The notes under the pieces are model-generated. The model saw only the letters and a program-made list of their open reading frames with translations, was not told the origin of the DNA and searched no databases. Below are positions 1 through 13,890 of a stretch of DNA of 64,000 nucleotides, one piece after another. Numbering within the stretch: position 1 is the stretch's first letter; each line of letters opens with the position of its first letter. Both the position numbers and the translations under genes were made by a program. Where the stretch lies: NCBI RefSeq assembly GCF_027942865.1, contig NC_134514.1, forward strand, positions 17,097,965-17,161,964, read 5' to 3'. Source of the stretch: Odontesthes bonariensis. Its lineage: Eukaryota; Chordata; Actinopteri; Atheriniformes; Atherinopsidae.

Positions 1-3000
1 GATCATGAATTTGAAGAGTTCAGACTATAGTCATTTTACAATATATGTACCTTTAAAGTGAAGGAGCATCATTTCTGGCTGTGGTTTAAAACAACAAGTT
101 TCAACAAAGGCAGCTCACCAAAAAGAAGTTAACAATGCATAAACTCCAGAGATAATGCTATGCTGATTGGTTAAACGTTTGCTTGAGCGAGCTAGAGCCA
201 GAGGGGGCCATCAACAAATGATTTCACAAAAAAGAGGTCAAAGCAACAAAAAACATAAACAGCAAAGAAGCACAGGTGAATGACAGACAACAGCTGCACT
301 GTTATCTTAACACTTAGTTTGCCTCCATTAAAGAGCAGATCTTTGTCCACTTTGACAACTGTCTTCTCCACAGAAAAGCAAAGTTGAAGAACCAGCAACA
401 GCACCAATATAACTAAGTACAGTCCACAGCTCAGATTGTTCCACATATTCATGAGACTAACCACAAGTGGCAGCAAAACACATCAATGTACTATGTTCAG
501 CTTTTTAGATGTCATGGAGTGACAGTTCAAGTCTAAGTTGGCAAATCGGTTGACCAATCTAAATAAAGCCAGTCTCACTAGAAAATATGTAATATGTTTG
601 AAAAAAATCAGTAACTGGGATGGCAACGCATCCTTATGCTTTTGCTTTTGTGAAGATGGGGGAGATGTCCTTCTTTTCTCCTTATAAGAGTTCTACAGTA
701 TCAAGCGTGTTGAAGGTATACATCGAGAAGTAACATCACAAGAGATGCAAAATAGGTGAAGGAGAAACACACTGGGAAGCACTTTGTGGAAGATTGCCAA
801 GATTAAAGAGGCTCCATATAAGTGTTTATCGCATACTGTTTACTATATGGAAAATGTCCTGAGGTATTGTGATCTGGCACTACATTGAACTGAATTGGAT
901 CCAAATGAACTGAACTCGGCAGTGAGGTTGTGTTGAAGCACAGAGGAAAGCAGGACCCAGCAGACTGGTGTAATCTGTGCATTGATTGACCTAAGCCTAA
1001 TGTAGGTCATTCATTTGATCCACACAGTGTTGCAAAGACCCACACATACAATATGATGAGGCATGCACATGAGCAGTGTAGTGTTGGGTAATGTTCCTCT
1101 TTGACAGTGGGGCAGAGGAAAGGTCTTGATCCCCTTGTGGGAGTATTTTCACCAGACTCGTTGAAACAGACAGCTTTGACCTCTATCAGGTAACTGACTC
1201 TGCCTATTACAGAGAGCATGCAGAGAGATCCAATTACAGAGCTGTAAAGAGGGGCAGAGGAAGGAAAATGATTTTCCATTTGCTGTGCTCTTTTATTTTC
1301 ATCAGTTAAATGGAAAGTGGATTGTCTGGAAATATTAATAAGTAATGTAATGAACAATAAAAGTATTTAGATCTCAGTGTTGACCAAAATCTATCAATTT
1401 AGAAAGACACCATTGACGAGCTAACTAAAACTTACAAGTCATCGGTAAGCTAGATCACCCATGAACACAGAACACATGCCAGCATTAGAAAGTACAGATA
1501 GTCTTTGAAACCAAGCCTTGGAGCAAAAATGAAAAGGACTAAGGGGAGGAACCTTTACAGATACCATATGTTGGGCACCAAAACAGCTTTCCAACACATG
1601 ACGCTGTTAAACAGGCTTCTCTTAAATGAATCCCTTATGTGGATGCACTGTGCCGGGTGGGTCGATAATTAGCTCATATCTGATTTTATGTGTGTAGGGG
1701 TAGAAGATGATAAAAAAGAAAAATGCACAGGTACACAAAACTGGTTTAACTGTTGTAATGATGTTCATTGTAAGTTGGTGTTTCAGGTTAGCGAAGATTA
1801 AATGACTTGTTAAAAGCCAAAGTCGTGCAAAATAATCTAGTTACAGGTTACAAATGTAGATGTTTGTGCTCAATGAGAGGCAAGCGCAGTTTGCAGGATT
1901 TCAAGATTTTACTCTAGATGCACATAACAATGTACTTAAGACACTTCAGATGTTTATGCCACTGTGGTTCATAAATCCTCCACACTATGCCGGCAGGGAT
2001 TGTCATGTGACTGTGTGTCACAGTGTCACAGAGACACAAAAGCCTTTCTTCTGCTGATAGTATTATAACCACAGAGCCCCGATCCAAGGATCCAATGAAG
2101 AAACCGACACGATTTCCTAGTGAACCGAGACGGCCTCAATTCATTGATGAATTGTGACCAGTTCTCTACCATGCTTCACTAACTCAACTGCAAATCATCA
2201 GAAAAAGCTGTGCAGGTTTAAAATGTGATCACATCAAATGTTAGTTTGAGTGTTTCTTTTTTTCCTGCCTACTGCATTTAGTGGGAATTTACCTGATTTA
2301 TTTTCCAAACAACCCTTACTTTAGGGTGACCCAGTGGCTTATAGGTTAAGGCACATACCACATGCTCGAAAATGCTCTTAGCAGCTTAGTTGTATATGTA
2401 ACACTAAATATTCAGCACTCTATTGCAACTGAGATATTCTAATACAAATGGAGGAAGATTAGTAATCAAAAACAGGCTGCAACAGACAGAGAGGATGGTT
2501 GTGGCAGGGCATGTGAGTCTGATTACACAGTGCAAATCCACAAATAACTACAGGAGGCCCCTCGTGATCATATAAAGCTCTAAGAGATCAGACGGGGTTT
2601 AGGGGCCATCCTGTCACCTCTTGCCGACAGGGATAGCTGTGATAGTGAAGCTAGATATGCTGTGAGAAAAACAAGAAAATAAAATGCATATATGCGAAAT
2701 ATTCACGTGCAAACTGGTATTTAGTCTAAGTCGGAATTAAACAGAAGTCAAACGTTCTCTCTTGGGGTCACTGTTTCTGTCTTGTGAAGCAGATGGAGGA
2801 AGTTTTCTTTTAATATGTGGTTATCGTTGTCAAAGGGTGTATTTTACCATAAACCATGATGGTTTTCTGAAACCTAGTACTTTTGATGCCTAAAACTAAC
2901 CGAACAGTGACTGAAGAAAAGCAAAACAAAAGTGTAAAAATAGGTTAAAAACACAACTCAAGCTTCAGTGTGTTGGATGGAAAAGTTTTTTTGTTCTGCC

Positions 3001-6000
3001 ACCAACCACTGTCAAATGCAGACTTTGTTGGTTTTGATACATCTTTGACCCTTAAAAAAACCCTGAGAGTGATCTGTACCCTACATGCTGAAAATGACAC
3101 AAAAGGGGTCTCTGATGTGTTCAAGTGTGGTGCCAAGAGCGTCTGACCAAACATCCCTATTTGACAAGCTGGAAGTGAGAATGTGTTGATTTTCTGGGTC
3201 AAATGTCTCTGGCTCAAATATTTTGATTAGAACTAAAATGCAACCCACAGAACTGTTAGTGAAGCATGACTCAGCACTATGTCAACTTGACAAAGTGCTG
3301 AGTCAACTTGAACAGCAGTACGATATATTCTTTATATACGTTCAAAACAAGTCAAATTAAGTTTTTCTGTGTGCTGTCTCCAAGCTGATACCACAAAAAC
3401 GCAACAGATTCTAAATTTTGTCTTCTCACTATTGCCTCTACTTTTATCTTTTTGTACTGTTATTTGCATCTGCATCATTCAAAAGCCTAATAATACAAAA
3501 ATCAAGTACATGATATTTTGAATTTGGTCCTCAGGATCTGAAAAATATATCAGTAGTTTTAAAGTCTCCCTTTCTTCTTTCCAACATTCCTCTCAGATTA
3601 ACATTCAGCACTGCATTTTCACCATGACTCTGCACTTTGCCGTGTTGGACAAACGTCCTTCTGATGTTATCCTCTGTTTCCTGGGTAGGTTCTTATAAAG
3701 TGCATCATCCATTGCAGGAGGAGAAAGTAGAAAAAGAAAAAAACATAAAGAGATAAGTGAAAGCCATTTGCTCGTGAACCTTGAACCTGCAACATGATAC
3801 AGCAGAACCAAAATAAAAGGTAAGGAGTTACTGCACTGGCCCATTCAAATTTGGGTTTTACGTTTCCTTGCTGTCTCCACCATTCTAATTTTTTCATTGT
3901 CAGTCTCTCACTTGTAGCTTGCACGATGCCTGAGATGGCTGCATTTTGTTATCCCACATGTCCCTTGTCCCCATTTTAATAGTCATGTGATGGACCTGCC
4001 AACATCCCTGCTTATGCCAGGGACTTTAGAAATATTTCACTGTAGATCAAGGCTGCAGGTGGTTTCTACTATGACTGATACATTGTTTGCTAATAATAAT
4101 AGCTCATAATAAATGCTGATGTTATTACTTTTGCATTTATTTACCTTTCTAATGACACATGAAACATAAGGGATCGTCAGATAGCTTTTAAGACATTCAG
4201 TAATGAGGAACATGTTGCTGTTGGAGGGACAAAAGTCCCTCATATATTTGACATGTTCTTATGTACAATTGCAGATCTATTTTGTGTGCACGGATGATAG
4301 AAGTAAAGAAAAACAGCTGTACGGTTAACTGTATGGTCCAGCTAAATCCCCATAATACCCTGCAATCTTTAAATTCAAACACAAGGGTTTCTGTTGTCAT
4401 GTCCAGTGCCATTCAAAAATGCAGTAAGGCAGTGAGTTAGGCAGTGAATGCGATAATATTTTGAGGTCACCTTTGAAATCTGAATATATCAAATGACAGC
4501 ACTAAAACTCATCTTCACAGCAGAGACTGTGTGCAGTGTGTGTTTTCATCGATGGGGCCTACTCAAGAAAAACTCTCAGCTCTCATGTGTCTGCGGGTTC
4601 AGCCACTGAAGTTGTCCTTTCTCACAGAGCAATGCACTATTTCACAGAATCCCGGCGATTCCTTCCAATCTTTCACACAGTGAGAGGGAACAAAGGACAA
4701 GCTTGATATAACAAACTGGGCACTGAGAGGACAGCTCCCTACCAGCCTGTGTCCTGGTCCTGTGGGCATTCTTTGGTGTTAAAGGTGCTTTTCCCACAAA
4801 TTTCTACCAGCAGGACCCTTTTTAAAAGGGACTTAGATTGTTGTTTGAGTGTAAGCTAACCCCAGCACGTCCTGGACCCCATGCACAAATCTTAAGGTAT
4901 CAGACTGTAGGGCTCTTTATCCCAGACAATGAGGGTCTGACTCTTGTTACAGTTTAACACTCACCTTGCTAAAGATTGCAGGTTGGTAGCCAGGAGCACA
5001 TTATCTCAAGGAAATTTGAAACCATTGTTATACTTGAGTATAACAATATAAGAATGAAACAATTATAAGAATTAAAGTTACAGATGTTCCCATTTCTAAC
5101 TTTCATTCTAATTTTGTTTCCCCCCTTTTTTGTTTGCCATCACATGTCCTGAAAGAATACCAGAAAAGAGATAGATGTGGCACAATGCCATACCTTACAT
5201 TCATGTACCAACTACAGCAATGACCGGTTAGGGAAAAAGCACAGTTGGCTCCTCTGCAATCTTAGCCTTTGTCATATAAACATACCAAATGTTAGATTTG
5301 TGTTATTGCTGCGCTTGTTGTTCCACGTGCACTACACTTTGGTGCCACGGCTGCAACAAAAATTCGTATTCTTTGCTGATTTGGCACTTGGGGGGAGAGC
5401 AAATAAGCACACAAAGGAGGGAGGTCACATCAAAGTCCAGTGGTTCTCTTCACAGCTGTATTGGCCAAAGCATCTTCGTTTGCTCCTTAGTGCACCAATA
5501 TGCCCTAGTTTTAAGTGCCACTGATAAAACTGAGGTTTCTGAAAGGAGATTAGTGTTCACCGACGTTGCAATGCAACTGCATCACTTTGAACGCAGAAAA
5601 CTCTTAACAATTGAATCATAATGAATTCCTTGGACGTGCTGGATAAAAGCCCACATTTCATTTAAAAAGTGTGGAAACTTGGAAAAGATCAGTTTTTAAA
5701 GAAATAAATGATCCAGAGTTTTAAAGACAGTTGACGGTACAAGTTAATATATGCAGTTTGAAAGTTTTCTAAAATGTCCCACGACTATTTAAACATTTGC
5801 TCTCGGCGGACTCGTCTTGTTATGACACATCGCTTTCACTGCAATGATGCAATAGATGTCACTTGTTTCAGGTTAATGTACATATTGAAAAAGGCACTGC
5901 TGACAAAAACATGCAGACTATGTATTCAAGACATACCTAATCTAACTTAAACATGCTAGTAACACACATACTGCATGGTGTAATAGTACTTGGTCTACTT

Positions 6001-6360
6001 AAAAAAAAAATTCCAAGTAGTCATAGAACAGATGAGGGATTTATTGTTTTATGTATTTGTTTTTTTTTTCATTTAAAAAAAGCCTGAATCTCTACGCATT
6101 TCACAATAGATCTTTACACGCTTTTCATGTTGTCAAGCTAAATGCTCATAAGCCACGCCTCTAATATTGTGGCAGCTTTCCAAGAACAGTATGCACACAG
6201 TGTTCCTCTCCATACATGGCCAGTGCAAGTTATTTTACGAGACAAAGCTGCATCAAACATCGACCTGAGGTGAATGGGACTAAAGAGACGACCTAAGAAC
6301 CATATCTTCATTAGCCATACATACAGTGGCTTATTGTTTTAATTAATGGAGTGCCTGAAA
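1..6360. other. Upstream intergenic DNA, no gene recognised
   Basis: I found no open frame here with recognisable protein similarity, no convincing chain of exons and no RNA gene. The short open frames are low-complexity or hydrophobic chance frames without domain motifs. The stretch is AT-rich with short A and T runs, for example near 6001 and 6061. It may hold distal regulatory DNA of slc1a5 or the untranslated end of an unseen neighbour, but nothing in the sequence decides this. Confidence 0.5.
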
Positions 6361-6371
6361 AGTTTGTAGCC

Positions 6372-6417
6372 CACGTGTTTCCTCTTTAAACCCGCCCTTT
6401 CTGCGTCACGGGGCGGG
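6372..6417 (+). promoter_or_regulatory. slc1a5: Probable slc1a5 core promoter elements
   Basis: About 150-200 bp upstream of the slc1a5 ATG lie a canonical E-box CACGTG (6372-6377), an inverted GC box CCCGCCC (6391-6397), a CRE/AP-1-like TGCGTCA (6402-6408) and a GC box GGGGCGGG (6410-6417). A TTTAAA sits at 6385-6390. Mammalian SLC1A5 is a known MYC and ATF4 target, so an E-box beside GC boxes fits that regulation. The motif matches are visible; use as a promoter is inferred from position. Confidence 0.5.
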
Positions 6418-6569
6418 TTGGATTTACCGGTAGATAAGCGAGTACCTTCGCAGCGAGAAGGAAGCGCACACCCGACACTAGTTCTGAGACATACTTGAGA
6501 GAAGTATTTGTACTTTTGAGGATAAGGGTAACTTTTTTTTAGGTTTCTGGGTAACTTTGAACGCACACA

Positions 6570-7246
6570 ATGGCAACGAAGATAAACATGGAGGAAACCA
6601 AGGCATCCAACGGTGATGCGCGTGCCGAGGAGCAGCTGGCCAACGGGCTGAGCGGCCACAAGAAGAGCAGCCAGGAGCCGCTCTCCGAGCGGGTGAAGAA
6701 AATCGTGTCGGCAAATTTACTTGTGATTCTCACCGTGGCCGGGGTCATCGTCGGCGTTTTTATTGGACTTGGCGTGCGCAACGTGGAGCTGACGAAAACG
6801 CAGATAATTTACGTGGGTTTCCCAGGTGAGCTGCTCATCCGGCTTCTGAAGATGATCATCATTCCTCTGGTTGTCTGCAGTCTGGTGTCCGGGGCGGCGA
6901 GCATCGACCCAAAAGCCCTGGGCAAACTCGGCGGCTGGGCTATGCTGTTCTTTCTGGTCACCACCCTGATAGCATCATCCATCGGGGTGGTGATGGCTTT
7001 CATCATTTCGCCGGGGTCAGTGGCCGTCAACAAACCCACAAATCTAGTTGAAGACATGCCGGCCCATAAAGAAGTTATAGACTCCTTCTTAGATTTGATA
7101 AGGTGAGTGATGTCCCCACCTAAACCTGTGTTGTGATGTGTAACCGTTCACTGCTTCTGAATATTTTCCACTCTGTCGAACATACAGGAGTCTGAGCAGT
7201 CTCACAGCCCATTATTAAAGACTCCGGAGGGATAAAATGCCCCCCC

Positions 7247-7286
<40 letters not shown>

Positions 7287-10200
7287 TGGCCGCAAGGAGC
7301 GCATTTATTTTTGCCGGCTGTGTAACTACAACAAGTAGTTGCATCAGCTGCTGTTCTCGCGTGGGTTCATTTCACTTACAAGAAAACCAGCTGTTACCAA
7401 GCCGTCCCTTTTTTTTTTTGTTTGTTTTTTTTGTTTTTTTTTTCTTCCCACTACTAATGACCGCATTTAAATTACATTTCGCATTCATCAACTCGTGGAG
7501 TCAAACGACACGTGGGTAAGACGTTTCCCTCACGAGTGGAAAGATGTGTAGAAAAGCTTCCTGTGAACAGCCCCCAGTCGTCACAACACCGGTTTCCGTC
7601 GCTCTTTACAACGTTTTCTGCGGATTTCCGTTTGCTGAACGGAAAGCAGGCGTCATACTTTTGTCCGAGGAAGTCTTTACGCCACGCGTAAAGAACAAAC
7701 GTGCTAATGATGTCACCGTTGAACGGATGAAACCTGCTCGCGCACATTGTCTAAGTATATTCTGGGTTTGTACACCAGTTGCCCCACATTCTTTTCTTTG
7801 CTCATTAAATGTGTCACATCCACGAGACATTTGTTAGAAGTCATTCACTATAGAGCGGAGGGGGAAATAACTGCGGTCAGAATTGGCAAAAAACTTTGTC
7901 AGATTGTTGTGAGATGTGCGACTCTGACTAATTGACGCGCAGTTCATTTCAGGATACATTTTCCACAACAGCTCCCACGTGTTACATGTTTGCCCCATAA
8001 ACATAATTTGTTTTTACCCACCACTGAGCAGAGGAGAGTTGACGTTGCATAAGCGGTGGTAACACATGGTGGAAAAGTGATTAAAAAAAATCCATAAATC
8101 TGACTGTTTCCTGACATCCTGCAGGGTAAACAAAAAGCCTTCCAGTGATTTTCTTACTTGAGTATCAAGATGAACCGAGAATTTCCTTGACATGGTTTCA
8201 ACTGTTTCACAATTCTTTCCTCCTAATGGACCAGTTGGTCTGGCGCTCAGTGCTGCCTTTCTCCCCATTTCAGAAATATTCTCCATAAAAGCCAGGATTT
8301 TCCACTCTTGTCTTCCAGCAGAGCGACCAGGCCTTGTCAACATCTGAGAATAGCCAGCATGTACAGAGGAAGACGAGACGAGTGTTGGGGCAAATTTAGT
8401 CTATTAATGAGATCTCGCACACAAACAGCCCTCCGGTCGAGGCACAGTTTGTGTGCCGTTCTTCTGTGTTTTAAGCTTTGCGTGTAGAATTTTATGGTGA
8501 AAAGAAAAAAAAGTGATGCACAAAACGAGTTAAAAAGTTCGGGGTAGAGGGTAATTCCTTGGAAGTGCATCACATAGAACGACACACGCACACAAAAAGC
8601 TTAAGTTGTGGTTAATTTGAATTGATGTGGATCCATACACTTACTTCTGTTCATAAAAGCCAGGCTGGTCTTCATAGATTAACAGTTTTACATAAGCAGA
8701 TCTGCAAGTTGCAACACTGTTGTCTGGTTTGCAGAACAAAAGTCTGCTGCATGGGAAAACAAAGATTGCGTATTCACTCACAAGTCTCCACAAGAGAACA
8801 ATTTTCTTCCCTTGAATCGGTCCCGGACAACATTTTTTTTTATTTTTTTTTTTTTTTCAACAACTGTCGGGTATTTAAAAGAAGAAAGGGGAGTAATGTT
8901 TATCTTGTGTTGGACTCATGCCACCGCTGCACATGTTTTCACATTATCCTAACTGAACAGCAGGCCTCTCATCAGCGGGAGTCCTCTCACTTGGTCCTGG
9001 TGGATTCATACCACAAAGGCTGAGTGGAACTTACTGGGTGGAACTGAACATTTCCCCAAAGCAAAAACAACGGCCCGGTCATCGTTCGCAGACACAGACT
9101 CTCGACCTAATGCTTAGCTGTCATTGTTTGGACACACACACTTGTGGAAAGTTGACCACACGGCTTTCCCAGCACACACAGTAAATGACAGTCACTCCTA
9201 CACATCCCTATTTACGTTTCTTATCTCCTGTTTGTTCTTTTCCCACAAGCCTTATGTCTACATACACTGATAATGGCTAGCAATGCTATGTCACCTGTTC
9301 ATTGATCTGGAATCGATCTTGGGCTGCAGAAAAGAGGCACTAGATGTGCACTTTTACCAGTCAATGTTTTTTTTTTTTTTTTTTTTTTAAATACCTGGTT
9401 AATTCTAGTGACAAAATATACAATTACAGTTTTCGCGTATAAAACTCCTTCCACGTTGACCTGCACCACGTGTTTTCTGCTCTGGGTGGTGTAACAACAC
9501 TCTGTGAAGACGTCAGAATAGTTTAACTCAAACAAAAGACGATACACCCATCTAATTGCATGTAGCCTCTGCGTCGAGTTTCATGCGTTCATTGTGTTTT
9601 AAAGAAATAATTCACACAGCTTAGTGTTGGTTTTACAGTGGTAGAATGTGACGCTTTCTGATACTGGCTGACTTTCTTTTGAAAAAGAAAAATTTCAGTT
9701 GGACTAACGTGTTTACATGCATTTTAAAAGTCTGGTTTTGGTCAGACTTGCACAGTGACTTTTCTCTTTTTTTTGTGGTGTCATTTAAACCTGCTTATTG
9801 TGTAGGGAAACCTTGCTTTAGGAAGTTTAATTGGAAAAATGATGTGTTCATTCGACATGAGTTTTCTGTGCCAGGAATAACTCAGCCAGATTAGGAAGTA
9901 GAAGTGTCACGGTAGCTCTATTCCATGGTAGTGGAACGGAAAATGCACAATGCAAAACATTAAAGCCCTCTTTAACGAAAGCGTCCTAAAATCTAAGCAT
10001 TCTATGAAAATGGCCTCAGAAAACTTGGAGGATTTCCTGAGAAACAGAACGGTCACTATCCACCGTCGTTAAGACTACTATTAAAACTGTCTCGAAAAGG
10101 ATGACGAGCCAAGTGGGAATGTGTCGAGTACAAGAATGCAAATGTTTCCTTGTGTCTGAACAGAATTCGGAAGGACGCTGAATCTAGTCTTGGTGGGTTT

Positions 10201-13200
10201 GAATATGTTGCTAACATATTCGTGGTTTGTGTATGCCCTGTATGGAAATTACAAAAGCAGCGTGTGTAAAATGTATTGTATCATGTGATACAATGCCAAA
10301 TTACTCTTTTTCTACAAAACTAAAGTGACCGATAAGTCAGTGGTTCGCCTTCTCTACTCACTGGAGTGAAGTCAAAGGACTTGGCTGATAGAATTACATA
10401 TTAAAGTCCATATAGTATACCATTAGATGATGGCTTGGCTGCAATTTATTTCTTTATTAATTTTTCACTTTTTCATACAACCAGAGTACAACCTGTGGTT
10501 CAGTTTCACCCTGCTCTTATCACATGATGCTGATGGACTCTTTCTAATGGTAGGAAATGAATGGCTGAAATGAGCTGATGAAGTTAATCCCTCTTTACTC
10601 AGAATCTATTACACACAGCTGAGTTCAGGGGTAACAAGGGCACAGGGTTTTCCGAGTTCTTTTGGATTTAATATGCGGTTGGACACAGTGGAAGAAGAAT
10701 TATTAATGTCATAACATGAAGTGGATGGAAAAATTGCACTAATGGTTCAGTTCCTTTAGCCGTTTTCACATGAACAAGCATGTGATATGGTCGTTTCACA
10801 GAAAATGGCTACAGTCTCGAAGCACTACTGGAGATGGTTCAGTTAAATATAAGGTAAAAGGTTCGATTTGGCCGTGACATAAACCGGCCCATTAGTTTAT
10901 TGAAACTCCTGTATGTTGAGCAGACCTCGTCAGAAACGGTTCAGAAGGGTCAGTTAATGGTTTTTGCCTTTTGTTAGACTGCACTGGGTGCCTGTTGTAA
11001 GGAGTTGGAGTTGTACGTGGTGAAGCAATGGAGGCCCAAAACATTTGTCTCAAGTTCTGCTCCCGGTTCCCAAATGTGCACGGATTTAAAGTTCTCTCTC
11101 TTTCTCTTTTCTTTTCCCTGTCTACAGAAACATATTTCCCTCCAACCTGGTGTCTGCTGCCTTTCGGTCGGTGAGTGTTCGATCCTAATTCCACGATTTC
11201 TGCACAATCGTAATGACGTTATATAATGGAGTGGCTGGATAATCAGATTTTGTACAGATTAGTATTCTGAACTAACAAACTGTTCCCTTTGAAATAGTAT
11301 GCGACCTCTTACAAGCCGGTTAGTAGGAATGGCACAGATGGCAACCCAAACATCACGGTAGAGAAGGTCAGCGAAGTGAATAGCCAAGTCAATTTGATCA
11401 TAATTGTGCTGCAAATTGTGCTTCTGAACTGGATGGTTTATGCATGTTTTCTCATGCATGTTGGGTTTTTAGGTGCCCTTTGGAGAAGACCAGGATGGGA
11501 TGAACATTCTCGGTCTGGTGGTGTTTGCCATTGTGTTTGGTGTGGCTCTGAGGAAGCTGGGCGAGGAAGGAGAGATCCTCATCAAGTTCTTCAACTCTTT
11601 CAACGAGGCCACCATGGTGCTGGTCTCCTGGATCATGTGGTAAGGAAAGCTGTATGTCGATTTTAAAAAAAAAAAGTGTGAAACACACCAACATTAAAAC
11701 CAGAAACGCAATCAAATTTCCAAAAAACGGAGAACACAAGAACTTTTTTTTTTTTTAACTGTGTTTTGTGTCTCTGTTCTTGTGTTTCTGGGTCATGAAA
11801 TTATGAAATAACTCTTCTAGCTTCTTTAGTAAGTCTTAATCCATAGGCAGCAGCTTTCCTGGGGCTTGCATTGCTCGTGTTGGCTTAATTTTGCTTAGGT
11901 TTCCTTAGAAATCGGGCTGAAAATGAAAAGACAGACTTTGTGCTAAGTTTGAAAGCTGGCTTTAGTTATTCTACTTATTGATTCGAGAACAGCACTGATG
12001 CAGTGTAATTCTTAAGAGTTCCTTGAGAGGCAGAGAAAGAAATGTTTGATTGGTAAGAAACTCTGTTCCTTTGTGCAGTAAACTTGATCTACATTATTGT
12101 CCCTCTCTTTTCCTTTCTGTAGGTACGCCCCTGTTGGTATCATGTTCCTCGTCGCTGGCAAGATTGTGGAGATGGAGGACGTTGGCAAACTGTTTGCCAG
12201 TCTTGGAAAATATATCGCCTGCTGCATGATTGGACATGCCATCCATGGCTTTCTTGTGCTGCCGGGCATCTACTTTATCATTACCAGGAAGAACCCGTAC
12301 ACTTTCCTCTGGGGGATATTCACGGCTCTGGCGACAGCCTTCGGAACGAGCTCCAGGTATTCGACTGACTGCTGCTTATTTCTGACTCTCACACGCGCGC
12401 ACTTCTTTGCTCTGTGAGGTAGTCGACTTCAAATACCGTGATTGTTCCGTTCTAAAATAAACACGCTGCTCTCGCCACTTTCGCCTACTTTCTGCTCTCA
12501 TACACTCACGCCCCTTATTTCCTGTTTTTCCAGCTCTGCCACTCTGCCCCTCATGATGAAGTGTGTGGAGGAAAATAACGGAGTATCCAAGCACATCAGC
12601 CGTTTCATCCTGCCCATCGGGGCAACGGTTAACATGGACGGTGCTGCTCTCTTCCAGTGTGTTGCCGCGGTTTTCATTGCTCAGCTGAACAACACGTCCC
12701 TGAACTTCATCCAAGTCATTACGATCCTGTAAGTGCGAAAGCCGCTGAAACATTTCTCCAGTTAAACAGAGTGTCGTGTCTTTATGTGTAACTGACATTG
12801 CCACTTTTATGTGTTAGTGTGACAGCTACAGCGTCCAGTGTTGGAGCAGCAGGTATACCCGCAGGTGGTGTGTTGACCCTCGCTATCATCCTGGAAGCAA
12901 TAGGACTTCCCACCACTGACATCTCTCTGATCCTGGCTGTCGACTGGCTTGTGTGAGTCTTCGACCTATTTTTTACGGGGTTTTAGGGCACGACGGCCAG
13001 CTTTCTACACCGATATATTAAACTGGCATGCTGTCCGTTGTCTCCTTCTGTAGTGATCGTACCTGCACAGTGCTGAACGTGGAAGGCGATGCGTTTGGAG
13101 CCGGGCTCTTGCAGTTCTTTGTGGACCGTTCGGCCAAACACGAAAGAGGAGCAGAGCTGAGCGAGATCAGGCTTGATGGAGATCTGTCAGCCGCTGCCCC

Positions 13201-13294
13201 CGAGCACTCGCCGCTCATTGAAAAACGAGGCAGGAGGGACAGTGCAGAGGGTGACAAGATTGTGCTTTCTAGTGAAAAAGAGTCTGCCATGTAA
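6570..13294 (+). CDS. slc1a5: Neutral amino acid transporter ASCT2-like, 8 coding exons
   Basis: Na+-dependent neutral amino acid exchanger of the plasma membrane (glutamine, serine, cysteine, alanine), SLC1 family. Coding exons by GT/AG sites: 6570-7102, 11128-11170, 11298-11366, 11473-11639, 12123-12356, 12534-12728, 12818-12952, 13054-13294. They total 1617 nt, 538 aa, against 541 in human. A TGA lies in frame four codons before the ATG. Visible features are hydrophobic helices from about residue 49, a short extracellular exon with N-glycosylation sites N203 (NGT) and N210 (NIT), the HP1 serine-rich motif (GTSSSATLP, exons 5/6), NMDGAALFQ in TM7, and HP2 GAAGIPAGG in exon 7. Exon 8 has DRTCTVLN with Cys463, matching the ASCT2-type cysteine (human C467). 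As I recall, SLC1A4 has Thr there. The C-terminus EKESAM resembles human EKESVM. Together with the fkrp-strn4-prkd2 synteny this favours slc1a5 over slc1a4. No defects seen. Confidence 0.95.
7248..7280. repeat. (AC)n microsatellite
   Basis: About 33 bp of uninterrupted AC dinucleotides 145 bp into slc1a5 intron 1, just after a C-run. Likely length-polymorphic. Confidence 0.95.
9701..9797. repeat. Short MITE-like repeat, copy 1
   Basis: A 97-bp segment that resembles 32257-32352. Both copies begin GGACTAACGTGTT and end GTCAT-TAAAC-TGCTTA, with ATGCATTT and AAAAGTCT shared inside. The two ends are imperfect inverted repeats: CGTGTTTACATG on the left here, and CATGTAAACGTG on the right in copy 2. 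This suggests an old, roughly 100-bp inverted-repeat transposon. The superfamily is not assigned and no target-site duplication was identified. Confidence 0.5.
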
Positions 13295-13890
13295 TGCCAC
13301 TGCTGACGGTATCAAGAACTTATTTGACACTTCTGCAAGCAGAGAACCTGAAGTTTAAGCCCCCTTTGCCTTTGTTTTTTGCCCCTCAAGAAAAGAGTGC
13401 AAGAAGAGAGGAAGGACATTGGACACTACAATGCAAACACTCCCTGACCTCAACACTTTTCTGGGGAGCAGCTAGTCAGATGGGATATTCAAAAACCAGG
13501 CTTTTGTTTTTCTTTTTTCTTTTGGGGGTGGTGTCCTTGTCAACTTTGAAGTGACACTATTGTCATATGACCATGTTGTGTTCATATCAGCCAGACCAGT
13601 GATCTTAAAGTGTCATCGTGCTATAAATACAAGGAATGCTACAATTATTTACGGTGGGTAAGTTACATTGGCGCTGGTCTGTTGCTAAAGCTTTGGCAAA
13701 TCTCAGTTTTTATCACTAACTGCTGCTGGTGAAGCTGTTTTAAAACGGATGTTTCTGATTTTAAAAGTTGACAAGGGCAACCACACAGTCTGGCATAATG
13801 TATAGTCTTTGTATGGAATCTGTTCAATTCCATTTTTTAATTTTTTTTTTTTTTTTTTTTAAATAAATTAGTTTTCTATTCAAGTCAGAA
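13295..13890 (+). other. slc1a5: slc1a5 3'UTR (minimum) with poly(A) signal
   Basis: The first canonical AATAAA after the stop is at 13862-13867, preceded by a T-run, which would give a 3'UTR of about 0.6 kb. A second AATAAA lies at 15429-15434, so a longer 3'UTR is possible. Sequence alone cannot choose between them. Confidence 0.45.

Larger units (their letters stand above)
7103..11127 (+). other. slc1a5 intron 1
   Basis: A 4.0-kb intron with a strong GTGAGT donor and a pyrimidine-rich acceptor ending TCTACAG. It contains a CA microsatellite (7248-7280), T-rich runs near 7408-7442, 8830-8856 and 9367-9388, and one copy of a short inverted-end repeat (9701-9797). No other exon was recognised. 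Confidence 0.8.

Noticed and set aside
2325-2375. Possible tRNA-derived SINE head (GTGACCCAGTGGCTTATAGGTTAAGGCAC)
   Set aside because: The A box is imperfect, no B box follows, and no tail or target duplication is visible.
3605-3924. Hydrophobic minus-strand frames
   Set aside because: No domain similarity, low-complexity aromatic runs and no splice or promoter support; judged chance frames.
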